DNA from: Thioflexithrix psekupsensis
Lineage (GTDB): Bacteria; Pseudomonadota; Gammaproteobacteria; Beggiatoales; Beggiatoaceae
Length of the DNA: 64,000 nt
Assembly (NCBI RefSeq): GCF_002149925.1
Contig: NZ_MSLT01000002.1
Span: 1 to 64,000, forward strand
Direction of reading: 5' to 3'
Shown here piece by piece: positions 35,779 to 47,696 of the stretch (positions within the stretch are counted from its first letter, which is position 1; each line of letters opens with the position of its first letter). The notes under the pieces are model-generated. The model was not told the DNA's origin and searched no databases. It worked only from the letters and a program-made list of their open reading frames with translations. A program made the position numbers and the translations under genes.

Positions 35779-38700
35779 TATAAACCCTTAACAGACTCCA
35801 GTGTTTACAAAAAAGGCAGTGGGGCTGTTTATCCTGAAATGGATTTTATGGGGGCATTTTACGTTGTATCCTCTATTTCAAGTGATAACGGTATCGGTGG
35901 GCAACGGGCTTTAGACTATTTTTACGAAGGCGCAAAAGTGCATTTACAAGGTCGTGGCTTTCGTGGCCTTAGCAAAACCACCATCACAGACCGCGAAACG
36001 GGATTACAAAATATTACGTTTTATGACCGTGATTATCGTTATCTCAGCACCAAAGTAAAACGCACTGAAACCCGTTTGTCAGATGGACGCTTGTTGTCTG
36101 AAACCGATAATCAAAGCGAATTAATTGTACAAGGTTATGGCGTACATTTTTCACGTATTAAGAAAAGCATTAGTCGTGAATATGAACTAGACGGCAGTTT
36201 AACCCAATCGACCGTTACAGAAAATTTCTATGACAATTACGGCAATCCCACCCAAATTAAAATCAGTCACTATCAGGGTGCAGAAACAGGTACGCCGCAA
36301 TACACCGAAGCAACGGATAATATTTATGAAAATGATGTTGTCAATTGGTACTTAGGTCGTTTAAAACGTACTCAAGTCACTAAAAATGCAGCAGGACAAG
36401 GTGTAGTTACTCGCGCTTCTGCATGGGAATATAGCCCGACAACAGGACTGCTCACTAAAGAAGTCATTGAACCTGAACATGCACTGTGTTTGGAAAAAAG
36501 CTATCAATATGATGCACTTGGAAATATTACCCAAAGCCATACTAAACCTTGCAACGAACAAAGTGTTCGTACTCAACGCACGGAATATGATACACAAGGG
36601 CGTTTTGCGCTTCGCAGTATCAATGCACTGAATCAATCTGAAACCAGACAATACGATGGTTTTGGCAATTTGCTTGCCCTCACTGGACCCAATCAACTGA
36701 CCACGCGCTGGACGTATGATGGTTTTGGACGCACCCTGTTAGAACTCCGAGCCGATGGCACATGGACACAGCAAGCCTATCTAAAACATGATGAAAGTAG
36801 CCCTTGTTCATCTCACAGCAGTTATTACGTGCAAAGCCAAGCCGCAGGTGGCAATGTCAGTTACCAGTGTTTTGATAAACTCGACAGAGAAATACGTCAA
36901 GCCACATTCGGCTTTAATGGACAATTGATTTTTGTTGACACTGAATACAATGCTCGCTCTGAAGTGGCGCGTAAATCAATTCCTTATTTTTCTACTGATA
37001 CTCCGCAATGGACAGTGTATGAATACGACACAATAAGTCGTCCTGTTAAAGAAATCGCTCCTGATGGCAGTATTAATACAGTGGCTTATCAAGGTTTAAC
37101 CACTGTCACCACCAATCCATTGGGACAAAAAAATACAGAAATTCGAGATGTGCGCGGCAATGTAGTGCAAACCATTGATCATTTAGGCAATTCGGTGAAT
37201 ACCTTATTTGATGGTAATGGTAATGCTATCCAAGTGAGTGCAACGCGCAACGGCGCGGAATTAATGAGTCCAACGGTAATTGAATATGATAAGTTGGGCT
37301 ACAAAATTCGCATGAGCGAACCCAATACAGGCATCACTCGTTACGAATACAACGCATTGGGAGAATTAATCCGTTAAACTGATGCCAATGGTCAAACGGT
37401 TAGTAATGAATACGACACCTTAGGACGTTTGGTTAAACGCAGTACACCAGAAGGCGTTACCACTTGGACTTATGACACCACAGCGCGGGGTATCGGAAAA
37501 TTAGCCGAAGTGGTAGGCACAGATGGTTATAAAGAAACCATACGTTATGATATTTTTGGTCGTGCCAGTGAAACAATAACCACGATTGGCAATCAAAAAT
37601 TTGTCACAACGACTCAATTTGACCAATACAGTCGTGCGGCGGGAATGGTTTATCCGACAGGTTTTGCTGTTCATCATATTTATAACCAATACGGCTATTT
37701 AAGTGAAGTCCGCGAAGCCACGACAAATCGGATTTATTGGAAAGCGGAGATAAGTAATGCGCGTGGTCAATTGGAAAAAGCAACATTAGGCAATGGTTTA
37801 GAAACACGCAAAACTTATAATAATTTAACGGGTTTAATTAAAACCATTTACACGGGAACACCAGCCAGTGCGAATTCAGTACAAAACTTAGGTTTTGAAT
37901 TTGATGCGTTAGGTAATTTAACCGAACGTCGCAAAGGTAACTTATTTGAAACTTTTAATTATGATGGGCTTAATCGTTTGGTTAAAAGCTCATTAAGTAA
38001 TGGGCAAACGATTAGTTTAACTTATGATAGTTTAGGTAATATTACTTCAAAATCAGATGTTGGCGCGTATTTATATGGCAGTGGTCGTCCTCATGCCGTG
38101 ACACAAGCAGGAGGTATGAATTATGAATATGATGCAGTGGGAAATCGTATCAGTGCCAGCAATGGGGAGCAGATTAAATACACTTCGTTTAACAAACCCA
38201 GCGAAATTGTCAAAGGTACAAGTCGTTTAACCTTCCAATATGCCCCTGATTATTCGCGTTATCGTCAAACTGTGCTTGAGAATGGTCAAACAAAAGAGAT
38301 TTTATATCTTGGTTTGTATGAGCAAGAAACCAGTAACGGGGTAACGCAAGGCAAGCATACTATTGTCGCAGGTGGACAAAGCATTGCCGTTCATTTGACC
38401 AGTACCCAAAACGCTCCCAAATTGCGTTATTTACATCAAGACCATTTGGGTTCAGTGGATGTCATGACCGATGAAATGGGTCAAGTGGTGGAAAGTTTAA
38501 GTTTTGATGCGTGGGGACGGCATCGCAATGCGGTAGATTGGAGTGCATTAAGTGAAGCGGAAATTTCGGAATTAATTAAAAGCCTAGAATGGCGACGTGG
38601 TTTTACCGATCATGAGCATTTAAATGCAGTGGAATTAATCCACATGAATGGTCGAATTTACGATCCGATTATTGGGCGTTTTTTAAGTGCGGATCCGTTT

Positions 38701-39818
38701 GTACAATCCCCAAATAATTTACAGAGTCTGAATCGTTACAGTTATGTTTTGAATAATCCGCTGTCTTATACCGATCCGAGTGGTTATTTTTCTCTGAAAA
38801 AACTTGGTAAATCAATAGAAAAATTTGTCAAGCAAAACTGGAAATCTATTGTTTCGATTGGTGTTGGAATTGTCGTTGGCGCATTGACGGCAGGGATTGG
38901 TACTGCAATTGGTTTGGGTGCTTTGGGTGGTGCGATTTTATCGGGGGCTGGATTTGGTTTTGCCTCGTCGTTTACAGGTTCAATGTTAAGCGGGCGAAGT
39001 TTTGGCGATTCGCTGGTTGCAGGACTCAAGGGCGGTGTTGTCGGCGGAATAACGGCAGGACTCACTTTTGGGGTTGGACATGTCTTTTTTGAGGGCGTGA
39101 GTAACTCCCTGTTGCAATTTGGTCTTAAAACAGTGGCGCATGGTATGGTTCAAGGCGTTTCGACGATGGCGCAAGGCGGGCGTTTTGAACATGGCTTTTT
39201 AGCAGGCATGATGGGTAAAGTTGGCGGACATTTCGGTTTAGTTGGTTCAGTCGTCGCAGCAGGCACTGCCGCAGAAATTAGCGGAGGTAAATTTGTTAAT
39301 GGGGCAGTGAGTGGGGCGTTTGTTTATTTGTTTAATGATGCGGTAAGTGAAGTGTGGCGTTTGACAGGAAATTTTCTTACTGGTACTGGACATAAACGAG
39401 AGTTTTTTGAAGAAGATTCACCTTTAACGAGAGACTTGATGCAAGCACCAAAGGTAAATGCTGCTAGAGGATATTTTTATAAAAAAAATTATCTAAATAA
39501 TGGTCAACTAGAGTCAGTCACGGATTATGGTGGTGGCTTTGGTCCTATTGAATTTTTTGAAGCTACTTATCCATTTAAGCTATTTAACCTAACGAGACAT
39601 TTTGTTGGTTCATATAACGTGCAGATTGTGCCTGTAGAGGACAAACTTCAATTTACAGTGACCAATGTTACTAGCTTAGAATCTTTACTTTATCACTTGC
39701 CTGGGGTTAAATCTCGTGAAAGTGGGTGGTTTGGAAGCATTACTCAAGTCTATACTTGGGAAGAGTCAATTGATAAGTCACGATTGGGGAGAATTAAGTA
39801 ATAAAAAACCTTTTCGCT

Positions 39819-39846
39819 CGCTCCCAACCGCCTTTGCGTGGGAGCG
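39819..39846 (-). terminator. Stem-loop between RHS gene and recN
   Basis: CGCTCCCA (39819-39826) pairs with TGGGAGCG (39839-39846). On the minus strand it is followed after 11 bases by a T-run (GGTTTTTTATT), so it may terminate recN transcripts about 100 bases past the stop. Confidence 0.45.
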
Positions 39847-39945
39847 TGGTGGGACGGGTGGAGGCACACCATGATGCTCGTTTTAATACGAACTTTACCG
39901 CGCCAAAACCCCTCCACCCTACCTATCAACAACAAACCCAGCCCC

Positions 39946-41616
39946 TCACCACCCCAACATCTCCTCCGCATGGGCCAAGGTTTGCGCGGTGATGTCGATT
40001 CCGCCGAGCATTCGGGCGATTTCTTCTACTCGTTGGGTGGGGGTTAAGGTTTGGATACAAGTATGGGTTTGTTGTTCGGTCATGATTTTGCGCACTTGCA
40101 AATGACTGTCGCCTTGACAGGCCACTTGGGGTAAATGAGTGATACATAATACTTGTCGTTGTCTTCCCAATTGCCGCAGCAATTTGCCCACAATCTCCGC
40201 CACGCCTCCGCCAATGCCCACATCCACCTCGTCGAAAATTAACGTCGGTACGCCGCTGCGCTGCGCGGTCATCACTTGAATTGCTAAACTAATTCTGGAT
40301 AATTCCCCACCCGAAGCCACTTTATGCAACGGTTTAGGGCTTTGTCCAGGGTTGGCACTGACCAAAAACTCCACCCGATCCCAACCCGACACGCTAGGAA
40401 TACTTTGATTTAACGGCTCCACTTCAATACGCAACTGTCCCCCCGGCATTCCCAATTGGCTCATGGTTTCTGTAATCTGTTGCGCTAAAGGGACGGCATG
40501 GTTTAACCGCTCTTGACGCAAAGCCTCGGCCGCTTTTTGATAGCGAATTAAAGCCGCTTGTTGTTGTTGTTCTAATTCGGCGGCGCGTTGCTCATAATGT
40601 TCTAATTCTTTTAACTGCTCACTTAGGCGCGTAAAATAATCAGGCAATTCCATCATATTAACCCGATGCTTACGCGCTAAATCTTGTAAATCAGATAATT
40701 TTTCTTCTAAAATACTTAAACGATTTGGATCAAGGTCTACATGATGCGAATAATGGCGCAATTCACTGGTTAAATCATCGGCTTGAATGAGTAAACTGTC
40801 TAATTGTTGTTTTAACTGATTTAAACGCGGATCAAAATGACACACTTCAGCCAATTCTCGATTGGCTTGATTTAAAGTAGTTATAATCGACGTGCCATCT
40901 TCGGCATCTAAATAAGATAAAACCCGCTGCACATTGTCTAATAAACGTTGCGAATTGGCGCATAATTTATGTTCTTCAGAAAGTTCTTTTAATGCCGTAT
41001 CGGTTAATTCAAATTGTTCTAATTCCTGCACTTGATAACGCAATAACGCCAAACGCGCATCCCGATCTCGGGCTTCGCCGCCTAAAGTGGTTAAGGCTTG
41101 ATTTAATTCGCGCCATTCCTGATACATTCGCGTCACTTGCGCCCGACAATTGGGATCAGTCGCCATGGCATCTAAAATATCGCGTTGCACGTCTAATTTT
41201 AATAAAGATTGATGCGCATGTTGTCCGTGAATATCGACCAATTGCTCACCTAATTCTTTCAAGGTTTGCAAGGAAACAGGGCGATCATTAAGATAACAGC
41301 GCGAACGCCCTTTAGCGGTAATGACTCGACGAATCACACAATCGTCTTCTTCTGCTTCTTCCAAAGTCAAATCGCGTTCGCGTAACCAATTGATCATCGA
41401 TTCGCTTAAACGAAACACGGCCGACACTTGCGCCTGTTCACAGCCCTGTCGCACAACACCACTGTCTGCGCGTGCGCCTAAAACCACACTTAATGCGTCG
41501 ATTAAAATAGATTTACCTGCGCCCGTTTCTCCCGTAATCACGGTTAAACCTTGCGTCAAATGTAAAGTTTGACGTTCGACAATGGCGATATTTTCGATTT
41601 GCAAACGGTGCAACAT
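39946..41616 (-). CDS. recN: DNA repair protein RecN
   Basis: 556 aa from ATG 41616 (MLHRLQIENIAIV); the frame extends seven codons upstream without homology. SMC-like ATPase used in double-strand break repair: Walker A ITGETGAGKSIL, long central coiled coil (residues ~150-370), signature VASGGELSRISLAI, Walker B TLIFDEVDVGIGG and the switch ITHLPQVA. It follows nadK with a 2-bp gap, a conserved gammaproteobacterial pair. A deleted piece of this gene occurs at 30833-30911. Confidence 0.97.
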   Translation of the reverse strand: MLHRLQIENIAIVERQTLHLTQGLTVITGETGAGKSILIDALSVVLGARADSGVVRQGCEQAQVSAVFRLSESMINWLRERDLTLEEAEEDDCVIRRVITAKGRSRCYLNDRPVSLQTLKELGEQLVDIHGQHAHQSLLKLDVQRDILDAMATDPNCRAQVTRMYQEWRELNQALTTLGGEARDRDARLALLRYQVQELEQFELTDTALKELSEEHKLCANSQRLLDNVQRVLSYLDAEDGTSIITTLNQANRELAEVCHFDPRLNQLKQQLDSLLIQADDLTSELRHYSHHVDLDPNRLSILEEKLSDLQDLARKHRVNMMELPDYFTRLSEQLKELEHYEQRAAELEQQQQAALIRYQKAAEALRQERLNHAVPLAQQITETMSQLGMPGGQLRIEVEPLNQSIPSVSGWDRVEFLVSANPGQSPKPLHKVASGGELSRISLAIQVMTAQRSGVPTLIFDEVDVGIGGGVAEIVGKLLRQLGRQRQVLCITHLPQVACQGDSHLQVRKIMTEQQTHTCIQTLTPTQRVEEIARMLGGIDITAQTLAHAEEMLGW

Positions 41617-41618
41617 GA

Positions 41619-42488
41619 TTAAACCGCTTTCCCCCAATCTAATTTAGCCCTTAATGTCGCATAATGATCATGTCCTTGGGGGTGAATGAGGCGAATATGT
41701 TGCCGTTTTTCTACCACAATGCGATCACCGGGAATCACTTGTTGTACTAATACACCATCACAACTCAATTGCGCTTGTCCCGCTTGATACGGATCAATGG
41801 TGACAGTAATGCAACTGTCGCCATCAACCACAATCGGACGATTACTTAATGTATGCGGACAAATCGAAACTAAAACTAACGCATTAAGCGACGGATGAAT
41901 AATCGGACCACCACCCGATAACGCATAAGCCGTTGATCCCGTAGGCGTGGCAATCACTAAACCATCGGAACGTTGGCGATTGACTAAATGACCATTAATC
42001 GTCGTTTCAAACGCCAACATGTGCGCCATATTCCAACGGTGAATCACCATATCATTGAGCGCGTTAGAATGCGCAATACATTGCCCATCACGGTACACTT
42101 CGGCATAAATCAAAAAACGATCTTCTTCTAAAAAAGCCCCACCTAAAATTTCATCTAAATAACTTTCCATTTGCGTGGGACAAATATCAGTGAGAAAACC
42201 CAAACGGCCTAAATTAATCCCCAACAACGCCACATCATACTTAGCCAAAAGCCGCGCCGCTTGCAACAAGGTCCCGTCTCCTCCGATGACAATAATCAAT
42301 TCGCATTGCGTGCCGAGAGCTTCCGTATTTGCGGCGATACGCAAGGATTTTTCTAATAAAAGACGAGAACTCGGCGCATCAATCACAATATCCAGATTTT
42401 GCTGCTGCAAATAGCGCACAAGCGATTGTAAAGTGTCTTTGACACGCGGGTCGCCACGTTTAGCGATTAAGCCAATACTGTTGAACAT
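41619..42488 (-). CDS. nadK: NAD kinase
   Basis: 289 aa. Catalyses ATP-dependent phosphorylation of NAD to NADP. Diagnostic GGDGTLLQAAR, the LGRLGFLTD block, NDMVIHRWNMAHM, and the glycine-rich TPTGSTAYALSGGGPI are present. ATG 42488 gives the usual start (MFNSIGLIAKRGD). Operon with recN. The upstream region towards hrcA holds a CIRCE element, which could also reach the nadK promoter. Confidence 0.97.
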   Translation of the reverse strand: MFNSIGLIAKRGDPRVKDTLQSLVRYLQQQNLDIVIDAPSSRLLLEKSLRIAANTEALGTQCELIIVIGGDGTLLQAARLLAKYDVALLGINLGRLGFLTDICPTQMESYLDEILGGAFLEEDRFLIYAEVYRDGQCIAHSNALNDMVIHRWNMAHMLAFETTINGHLVNRQRSDGLVIATPTGSTAYALSGGGPIIHPSLNALVLVSICPHTLSNRPIVVDGDSCITVTIDPYQAGQAQLSCDGVLVQQVIPGDRIVVEKRQHIRLIHPQGHDHYATLRAKLDWGKAV

Positions 42489-42807
42489 AGTTGTGTTATC
42501 TTCGTGTTATCTTAAATTCGGTGTGATGGGGTGTGATGTGGTATGATTCAGACTCAATCAGACCTTCAAAAGCCGTTATTTTACTCTCTATACGGTTTTT
42601 CGCCTAACCGCGAATCCATAGTAACAAGGTTTTAGCAGAATGTAATGGTTTTTGCACTCTAGCCAGTAGAGTGCTAAATTAATGCGAGATGAGAATAGCC
42701 GCAAACATCTGCCAATAACGGAAAATCACCAAACTGATGTCTTGCGTAAGGGGCAGCGTGCAAGCTACGCTGTGGGGGAATGGCTTTTTTAGACGGATTT
42801 TGCGCGA
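42489..42807. other. Divergent nadK / hrcA intergenic region
   Basis: Contains the CIRCE operator at 42651-42677, roughly midway, and must carry both divergent promoters. No other gene is recognised; short frames crossing it have no support. Confidence 0.6.
42651..42677 (+). promoter_or_regulatory. CIRCE operator (HrcA-binding site)
   Basis: TTTGCACTC - nine bases - GAGTGCTAA, one mismatch from the consensus TTAGCACTC-N9-GAGTGCTAA. It lies 130 bp upstream of hrcA and so implies autoregulation of the heat-shock repressor. Confidence 0.88.
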
Positions 42808-43905
42808 ATGTCTGAACATCAAATCAATAAACCAGTCAATAAAACGGACACATCCCAACTTTCCGAACGAGCGGCGCATTTATTTCGAGCGTTGGTGGAA
42901 CGCTACATTCGTGACGGGCAGCCGGTGGGTTCACGAACGCTGTCACGGGAATTAGCGTGGGATTTGAGTCCAGCGACGATTCGTAACGTCATGGCCGATT
43001 TAGAAGACATGGGCTTAATTTTTTCGCCGCATACTTCATCAGGGCGTGTGCCGACACCTTTGGGGTATCGTTTTTTTATCGATACCCTGTTACAAGTCAA
43101 ACCCTTACAACAACAAGAAGAAGCCCTGTTGCGTCAACGATTTAAAACCCACTTGCCCAGTTTACCAAATGCCAAAACCGTGTTGGCTTACACGTCAGAT
43201 TTATTGTCCGAAATGACCCGCTTTGCAGGCGTAGTCATGTTGCCACGGCGACGGGCAAAAGTATTGCGTCACATTGAATTTTTAATGTTGGGAAAAAATC
43301 GCGTATTGGCGATTTTAGTGTTAAATGATGGCGAAGTACAAAATCGTTTCATTGAAACCACCCGCGATTATTCTCCCTCAGAATTAGAACGAGTGAGTCA
43401 CTATTTAAATGCGGCTTTTGGCGGGCAGTCGGTGGATCAAGTGCGTCAGTCTTTATTGCAGGAATTACAAGAAGCGCAGCGCGATCTGGACGAATCTCTA
43501 CAATGGGCAATGACCACCACCCGCCAAGCCTTAGACGATGTGGAAGCCGAACAAAGCGATTTGGTCTTGACGGGACAAATTAATTTAATGGATGTGGATG
43601 AATTGTGTCGTGTGGATAAATTGCGCGAATTATTCGTGGCGTTTAATGAGAAACAAGAAATATTAGGCTTATTAGATCAAGCCTTAACGGGCGAAGGCGT
43701 GCAAATTTTTATTGGTGGAGAATCGGGTTATTCCGTTTTTGATGATTGTAGCGTCGTGGCTGCGCCTTATGGATTAGCGGGGGAAGTGATTGGTGTATTA
43801 GGCGTGATTGGGCCAACGCGCATGAATTATGATCGGGTGATTCCCATTGTCGATTTAACCGCGCAATTGTTGGGATCGGCACTGCATCAAGGATCGCAAA
43901 ATTAA
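42808..43905 (+). CDS. hrcA: Heat-inducible transcription repressor HrcA
   Basis: 365 aa. N-terminal winged helix (YIRDGQPVGSRTLSREL, SPATIRNVMADLEDMGLI, PHTSSGRVPTPLGYRFF), then the GAF-like and insertion domains ending with SVFDDCSVVAAPYG and IGVLGVIGPTRMNYDRVIP, all diagnostic of HrcA. It represses groESL and dnaK-type operons through CIRCE, and a CIRCE lies in its own leader. In many Gammaproteobacteria grpE and dnaK are neighbours; here they are not in the window. Confidence 0.97.
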   Translation: MSEHQINKPVNKTDTSQLSERAAHLFRALVERYIRDGQPVGSRTLSRELAWDLSPATIRNVMADLEDMGLIFSPHTSSGRVPTPLGYRFFIDTLLQVKPLQQQEEALLRQRFKTHLPSLPNAKTVLAYTSDLLSEMTRFAGVVMLPRRRAKVLRHIEFLMLGKNRVLAILVLNDGEVQNRFIETTRDYSPSELERVSHYLNAAFGGQSVDQVRQSLLQELQEAQRDLDESLQWAMTTTRQALDDVEAEQSDLVLTGQINLMDVDELCRVDKLRELFVAFNEKQEILGLLDQALTGEGVQIFIGGESGYSVFDDCSVVAAPYGLAGEVIGVLGVIGPTRMNYDRVIPIVDLTAQLLGSALHQGSQN

Positions 43906-43914
43906 TTAAAAAAT

Positions 43915-43947
43915 CCCTGCTGATTTTTTCTTAGAAAATCAGCAGGG
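43915..43947 (-). terminator. Terminator of the sodium channel gene
   Basis: CCCTGCTGATTTT (43915-43927) pairs with AAAATCAGCAGGG (43935-43947), 13 perfect pairs. The T-run (ATTTTTTAATT) follows the stem on the minus strand, so it terminates the channel gene and may also stop hrcA transcripts. Confidence 0.85.
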
Positions 43948-43955
43948 CAGGGTGA

Positions 43956-44807
43956 TTAATCAGAGATCGGCCGTTTTTCTAATAATAACCGTAATTCCTT
44001 CAATTCACCTTTTAATCCTTGAATTTCTTTTAACAATAATTGCTGTTCACTTTCGGCAGCTTGTTGTGCTTCTTGAATCAATTGTTGCGCTGCATCTCGA
44101 TCTTTCTTATGCACTTGCTGCATGGTATCGACAATAATCGCCACAAATAAGTTAAGCATGGTAAAAGTAGTGAATAAAATAAACGGAATAAAAAATAACC
44201 ACGCATAAGGATATAGTTCCATGACAGGACGAGCGACCCCCGCCGACCAACTTTCCAAAGTCATGACTTGGAATAAGGTATACATGGACGCGCCAATTGT
44301 GCCAAAAAACTCCGGAAAACTCTCACCAAACATCCGCGTACTGATCACCGCAGACACATAAAACATCAGTAAAACCAAGCCCGCAATCGACGCAATGCCC
44401 GGTAATGATTTTAACAACGCCTCAACAATCAAGCGCAATTGACTGATAAAAGAAATCAAGCGCAAAATCCGTAAAATCCGCAATGCCCGCAATACGGATA
44501 AAGAACCACTCGACGGCATGAGCGCAATCGCCACAATCACAAAATCAAAAATATTCCAACCACTCTTAAAAAAACGCCAACCAAATGCGTATAATTTCAG
44601 CAGAATTTCTAAGATAAAAATCCCCAAAATAAAGCTATCAATAAAACTTAAAATAAAACCATATTTTGCCACAATTGCCTCTGACGTTTCTAACCCCAAA
44701 GTGACGGCATTAAAAACAATAATCAGGACAATAATCGCCTGAATTCGCGGTGATTCTACCCATTCACCGACAACCGTTCTGATTTCTTTACTAAAAATAT
44801 TTGCCAT
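43956..44807 (-). CDS. NaChBac-type bacterial voltage-gated sodium channel
   Basis: 283 aa with six predicted membrane segments. S4 carries regularly spaced arginines (LRALRILRILRLISF). The pore loop reads VMTLESWSAG, matching the TLESWS selectivity filter of BacNav channels (NaChBac, NavAb), where the glutamates form the high-field-strength site. After S6 a neck and a C-terminal heptad helix (LLLKEIQGLKGELKELRLLL) fit the tetramerising coiled coil. Likely a sodium-selective homotetramer in the inner membrane, perhaps for motility or pH/sodium homeostasis. Single-gene unit with its own terminator. Confidence 0.93.
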   Translation of the reverse strand: MANIFSKEIRTVVGEWVESPRIQAIIVLIIVFNAVTLGLETSEAIVAKYGFILSFIDSFILGIFILEILLKLYAFGWRFFKSGWNIFDFVIVAIALMPSSGSLSVLRALRILRILRLISFISQLRLIVEALLKSLPGIASIAGLVLLMFYVSAVISTRMFGESFPEFFGTIGASMYTLFQVMTLESWSAGVARPVMELYPYAWLFFIPFILFTTFTMLNLFVAIIVDTMQQVHKKDRDAAQQLIQEAQQAAESEQQLLLKEIQGLKGELKELRLLLEKRPISD

Positions 44808-44973
44808 AATGAATTATCCCTTAAAATAAGTGCAATGTGTATGATATAGCCAACGAAGTATAAAAAACGAATTGGTTTATAGACTCCGTTGGGTATATTG
44901 TAGCTAATAAAGCTTCAATCTCTTTGCCAGATTTTTTTGGGGATTTTTCTAATCCATGTTGTCACAGAACAAT

Positions 44974-45471
44974 TCACATCACCCGATAATACCGTCTTAA
45001 ATCTCTCAGCAAAATAAACAACCACGGCCATAAAATTAAACTGGTCACAGCAGGCAACGCAAACGCCCAACCCAACGAGGGATAATTCAACGTACCGCGA
45101 ATCCATAACTCCGGAAAACGACTGCCAACAATCAACAACGCCACAAACATGGCCTGTTGCCACACGGGAAAAATACGCACTTGACGGTGCATTTGTACAC
45201 TAAAATAAGCCACTATACTCAAACTTAACGCATGTTGTCCGAGTAACACATTACTTAACACATCTTGTACCAAACCCACCGTCCACCCCGTCGCCACACT
45301 CACACGTTGCGGAGTTGCAATACACCAATAAATCAACGCCATCGCCACCCAATCTGGCCGCCATTCCACCGCCCACACCGGCAACGGCACAATCGATAAC
45401 ATCAACGCAAGCACAAAACTGGTGACAATCACCCAGCCACCTTGATGTTTTTCAACACTCATAACAGGCAT
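44974..45471 (-). CDS. mreD: Rod shape-determining protein MreD
   Basis: 165 aa integral membrane protein with about five hydrophobic segments. Family features are RPDWVAMALIYWCIATP near the N-terminus and GLVQDVLSNVLLGQHALS in the centre. It joins MreC and MreB in the elongasome. An internal ATG at 45462 is an alternative start; neither has a strong ribosome-binding site. Third gene of the mreBCD operon, 32 bp after mreC. Confidence 0.93.
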   Translation of the reverse strand: MPVMSVEKHQGGWVIVTSFVLALMLSIVPLPVWAVEWRPDWVAMALIYWCIATPQRVSVATGWTVGLVQDVLSNVLLGQHALSLSIVAYFSVQMHRQVRIFPVWQQAMFVALLIVGSRFPELWIRGTLNYPSLGWAFALPAVTSLILWPWLFILLRDLRRYYRVM

Positions 45472-45503
45472 ACCGTAAAGGAAATTGGAGAAAAAATGGA
45501 GTT

Positions 45504-46427
45504 TTAAGGTTGTGCGGGAACGATGTCGTCGATGTCATCGGGGGGAGCAGGGGGCGGTGGCAATGGCGGCTCATCACGCCAAACAAGTAACACTTCACGG
45601 TTACGTTCCAACAAAGAACTGGGTTTAGCCTGCACTTGCGCATAAGGCTGACCAATGTCTAAACTCACCTCCATCACCTCGCCCACTGGATAACCCGGTG
45701 GAAATTGTCCCCCAATCCCAGAGGTAATCAGACGATCTCCGGGTTGAATGTCCGCATTATTCGGCAAATATAACAAAGTTAAACGATTGATCGCCCCCAA
45801 ACCCACCGCAATAGTACGCAAGCCCGTGCGCGCAATCTGCACCGGCAAAGCATGATCCGGATCAGTCACCAACATCACCACACTAGAAAAATGTGTCGCT
45901 TCAATCACCTGTCCCATAACGCCATGCGCATCTAACAAAGGTTGTCCCTTTTTTACCCCATGATAAGTGCCTTTGTTAATCACCATTTTACGGGCGAAGG
46001 GATCAACCTCAACCGCCAAAACCTCCGCAATCAACACCCGTTCCCCAACATTTGGCGTAGAATCGAGTAAAGAGCGTAGCCGTTCATTTTCCAACTGTAA
46101 ATCTTGAAATTTCTGTAACATGGCTTGTAATTTCAGATTTTGCTGGCGTAAATGACGACTGTCTGCCAATAGCAATTCCCGATCTCGCATTCGACTGGAC
46201 ACTTCTTCAGCAATCCGACCCGGCAAATCCACCAAATATTGCAGCGCATACACCGGCACCGCCAATTGCGCACGGGCAGTATCGATATATTCCACTTCAT
46301 GATGATCCGCCATCATTAATCCCAGCGACAAACTGGCAAATAAAATCAATTTAATCGTTGGTGATGGGACATGTAAAAAAAGCGGCTGTTTAATAACAAA
46401 AACTCCCCACGTACAGCAAATAGGCAA
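45504..46427 (-). CDS. mreC: Cell shape-determining protein MreC
   Basis: Up to 307 aa from TTG 46427. One N-terminal membrane helix (IKLILFASLSLGLMM), a coiled coil (~60-115) and the periplasmic beta-barrel domain (VINKGTYHGVKKGQPL, GVMGQVIEATHFSSVVMLVTDP, PPGYPVGEV) are typical. The C-terminus is proline-rich. Homology appears to start near residue 12. There an ATT codon (46394) lies eight bases after GGGGAG, a far better ribosome-binding site than TTG 46427 has, so a rare AUU start is possible. MreC is the scaffold that activates PBP2. Operon with mreB (8-bp gap) and mreD. Confidence 0.94.
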   Translation of the reverse strand: MPICCTWGVFVIKQPLFLHVPSPTIKLILFASLSLGLMMADHHEVEYIDTARAQLAVPVYALQYLVDLPGRIAEEVSSRMRDRELLLADSRHLRQQNLKLQAMLQKFQDLQLENERLRSLLDSTPNVGERVLIAEVLAVEVDPFARKMVINKGTYHGVKKGQPLLDAHGVMGQVIEATHFSSVVMLVTDPDHALPVQIARTGLRTIAVGLGAINRLTLLYLPNNADIQPGDRLITSGIGGQFPPGYPVGEVMEVSLDIGQPYAQVQAKPSSLLERNREVLLVWRDEPPLPPPPAPPDDIDDIVPAQP

Positions 46428-46435
46428 CCATAATA

Positions 46436-47494
<1,059 letters not shown>

Positions 47495-47696
47495 TTAATC
47501 CTGAAAGTTGCAACCTAATAAACTTGAGCGTCGTTTGCTTCTCCGCGCATCAGGAAAGAATCAAAATTCCTACTGTCCCTGCGTAAGGTGCGCAGCAAAC
47601 TTAAAAAGTGGGCTATTATAAAGCAAATTAAGCCTGATTTATCATAAAAATGCGCAAACGGCATCGCTTAAACCGATCCGACATAAAACACAGCAT

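Larger units (their letters stand above)
31100..39801 (+). pseudogene. SpvB / VCBS / RHS-repeat polymorphic toxin-like protein, disrupted
   Basis: Without IS630 copy 3 and one TA the gene has 2523 codons. ATG 31100 follows GGGGAT and opens a signal peptide (YFLLYSLFSTAMA). Order: unknown secreted domain, fibronectin-III-like region (~265-360), SpvB domain (from ~480: MTPKLSLSYGQGGNGLVGLGW), seven 55-residue VCBS/FG-GAP units (~787-1160), TcB-like middle, YD repeats, RHS core ending GRFLSADPF and DPSGYF, then a variable 337-residue C-terminus with glycine-rich hydrophobic segments. Two lesions: IS630 at 34648-35778, splitting FTY|KPLTDSSVY, and an in-frame TAA at 37375 in LIR*TDANGQT, where CAA (Gln) is expected. 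Downstream the frame continues open to 39801. No immunity-like gene follows. Tc/RHS proteins form shells that deliver C-terminal toxins; this copy is probably inactive. Confidence 0.88.
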
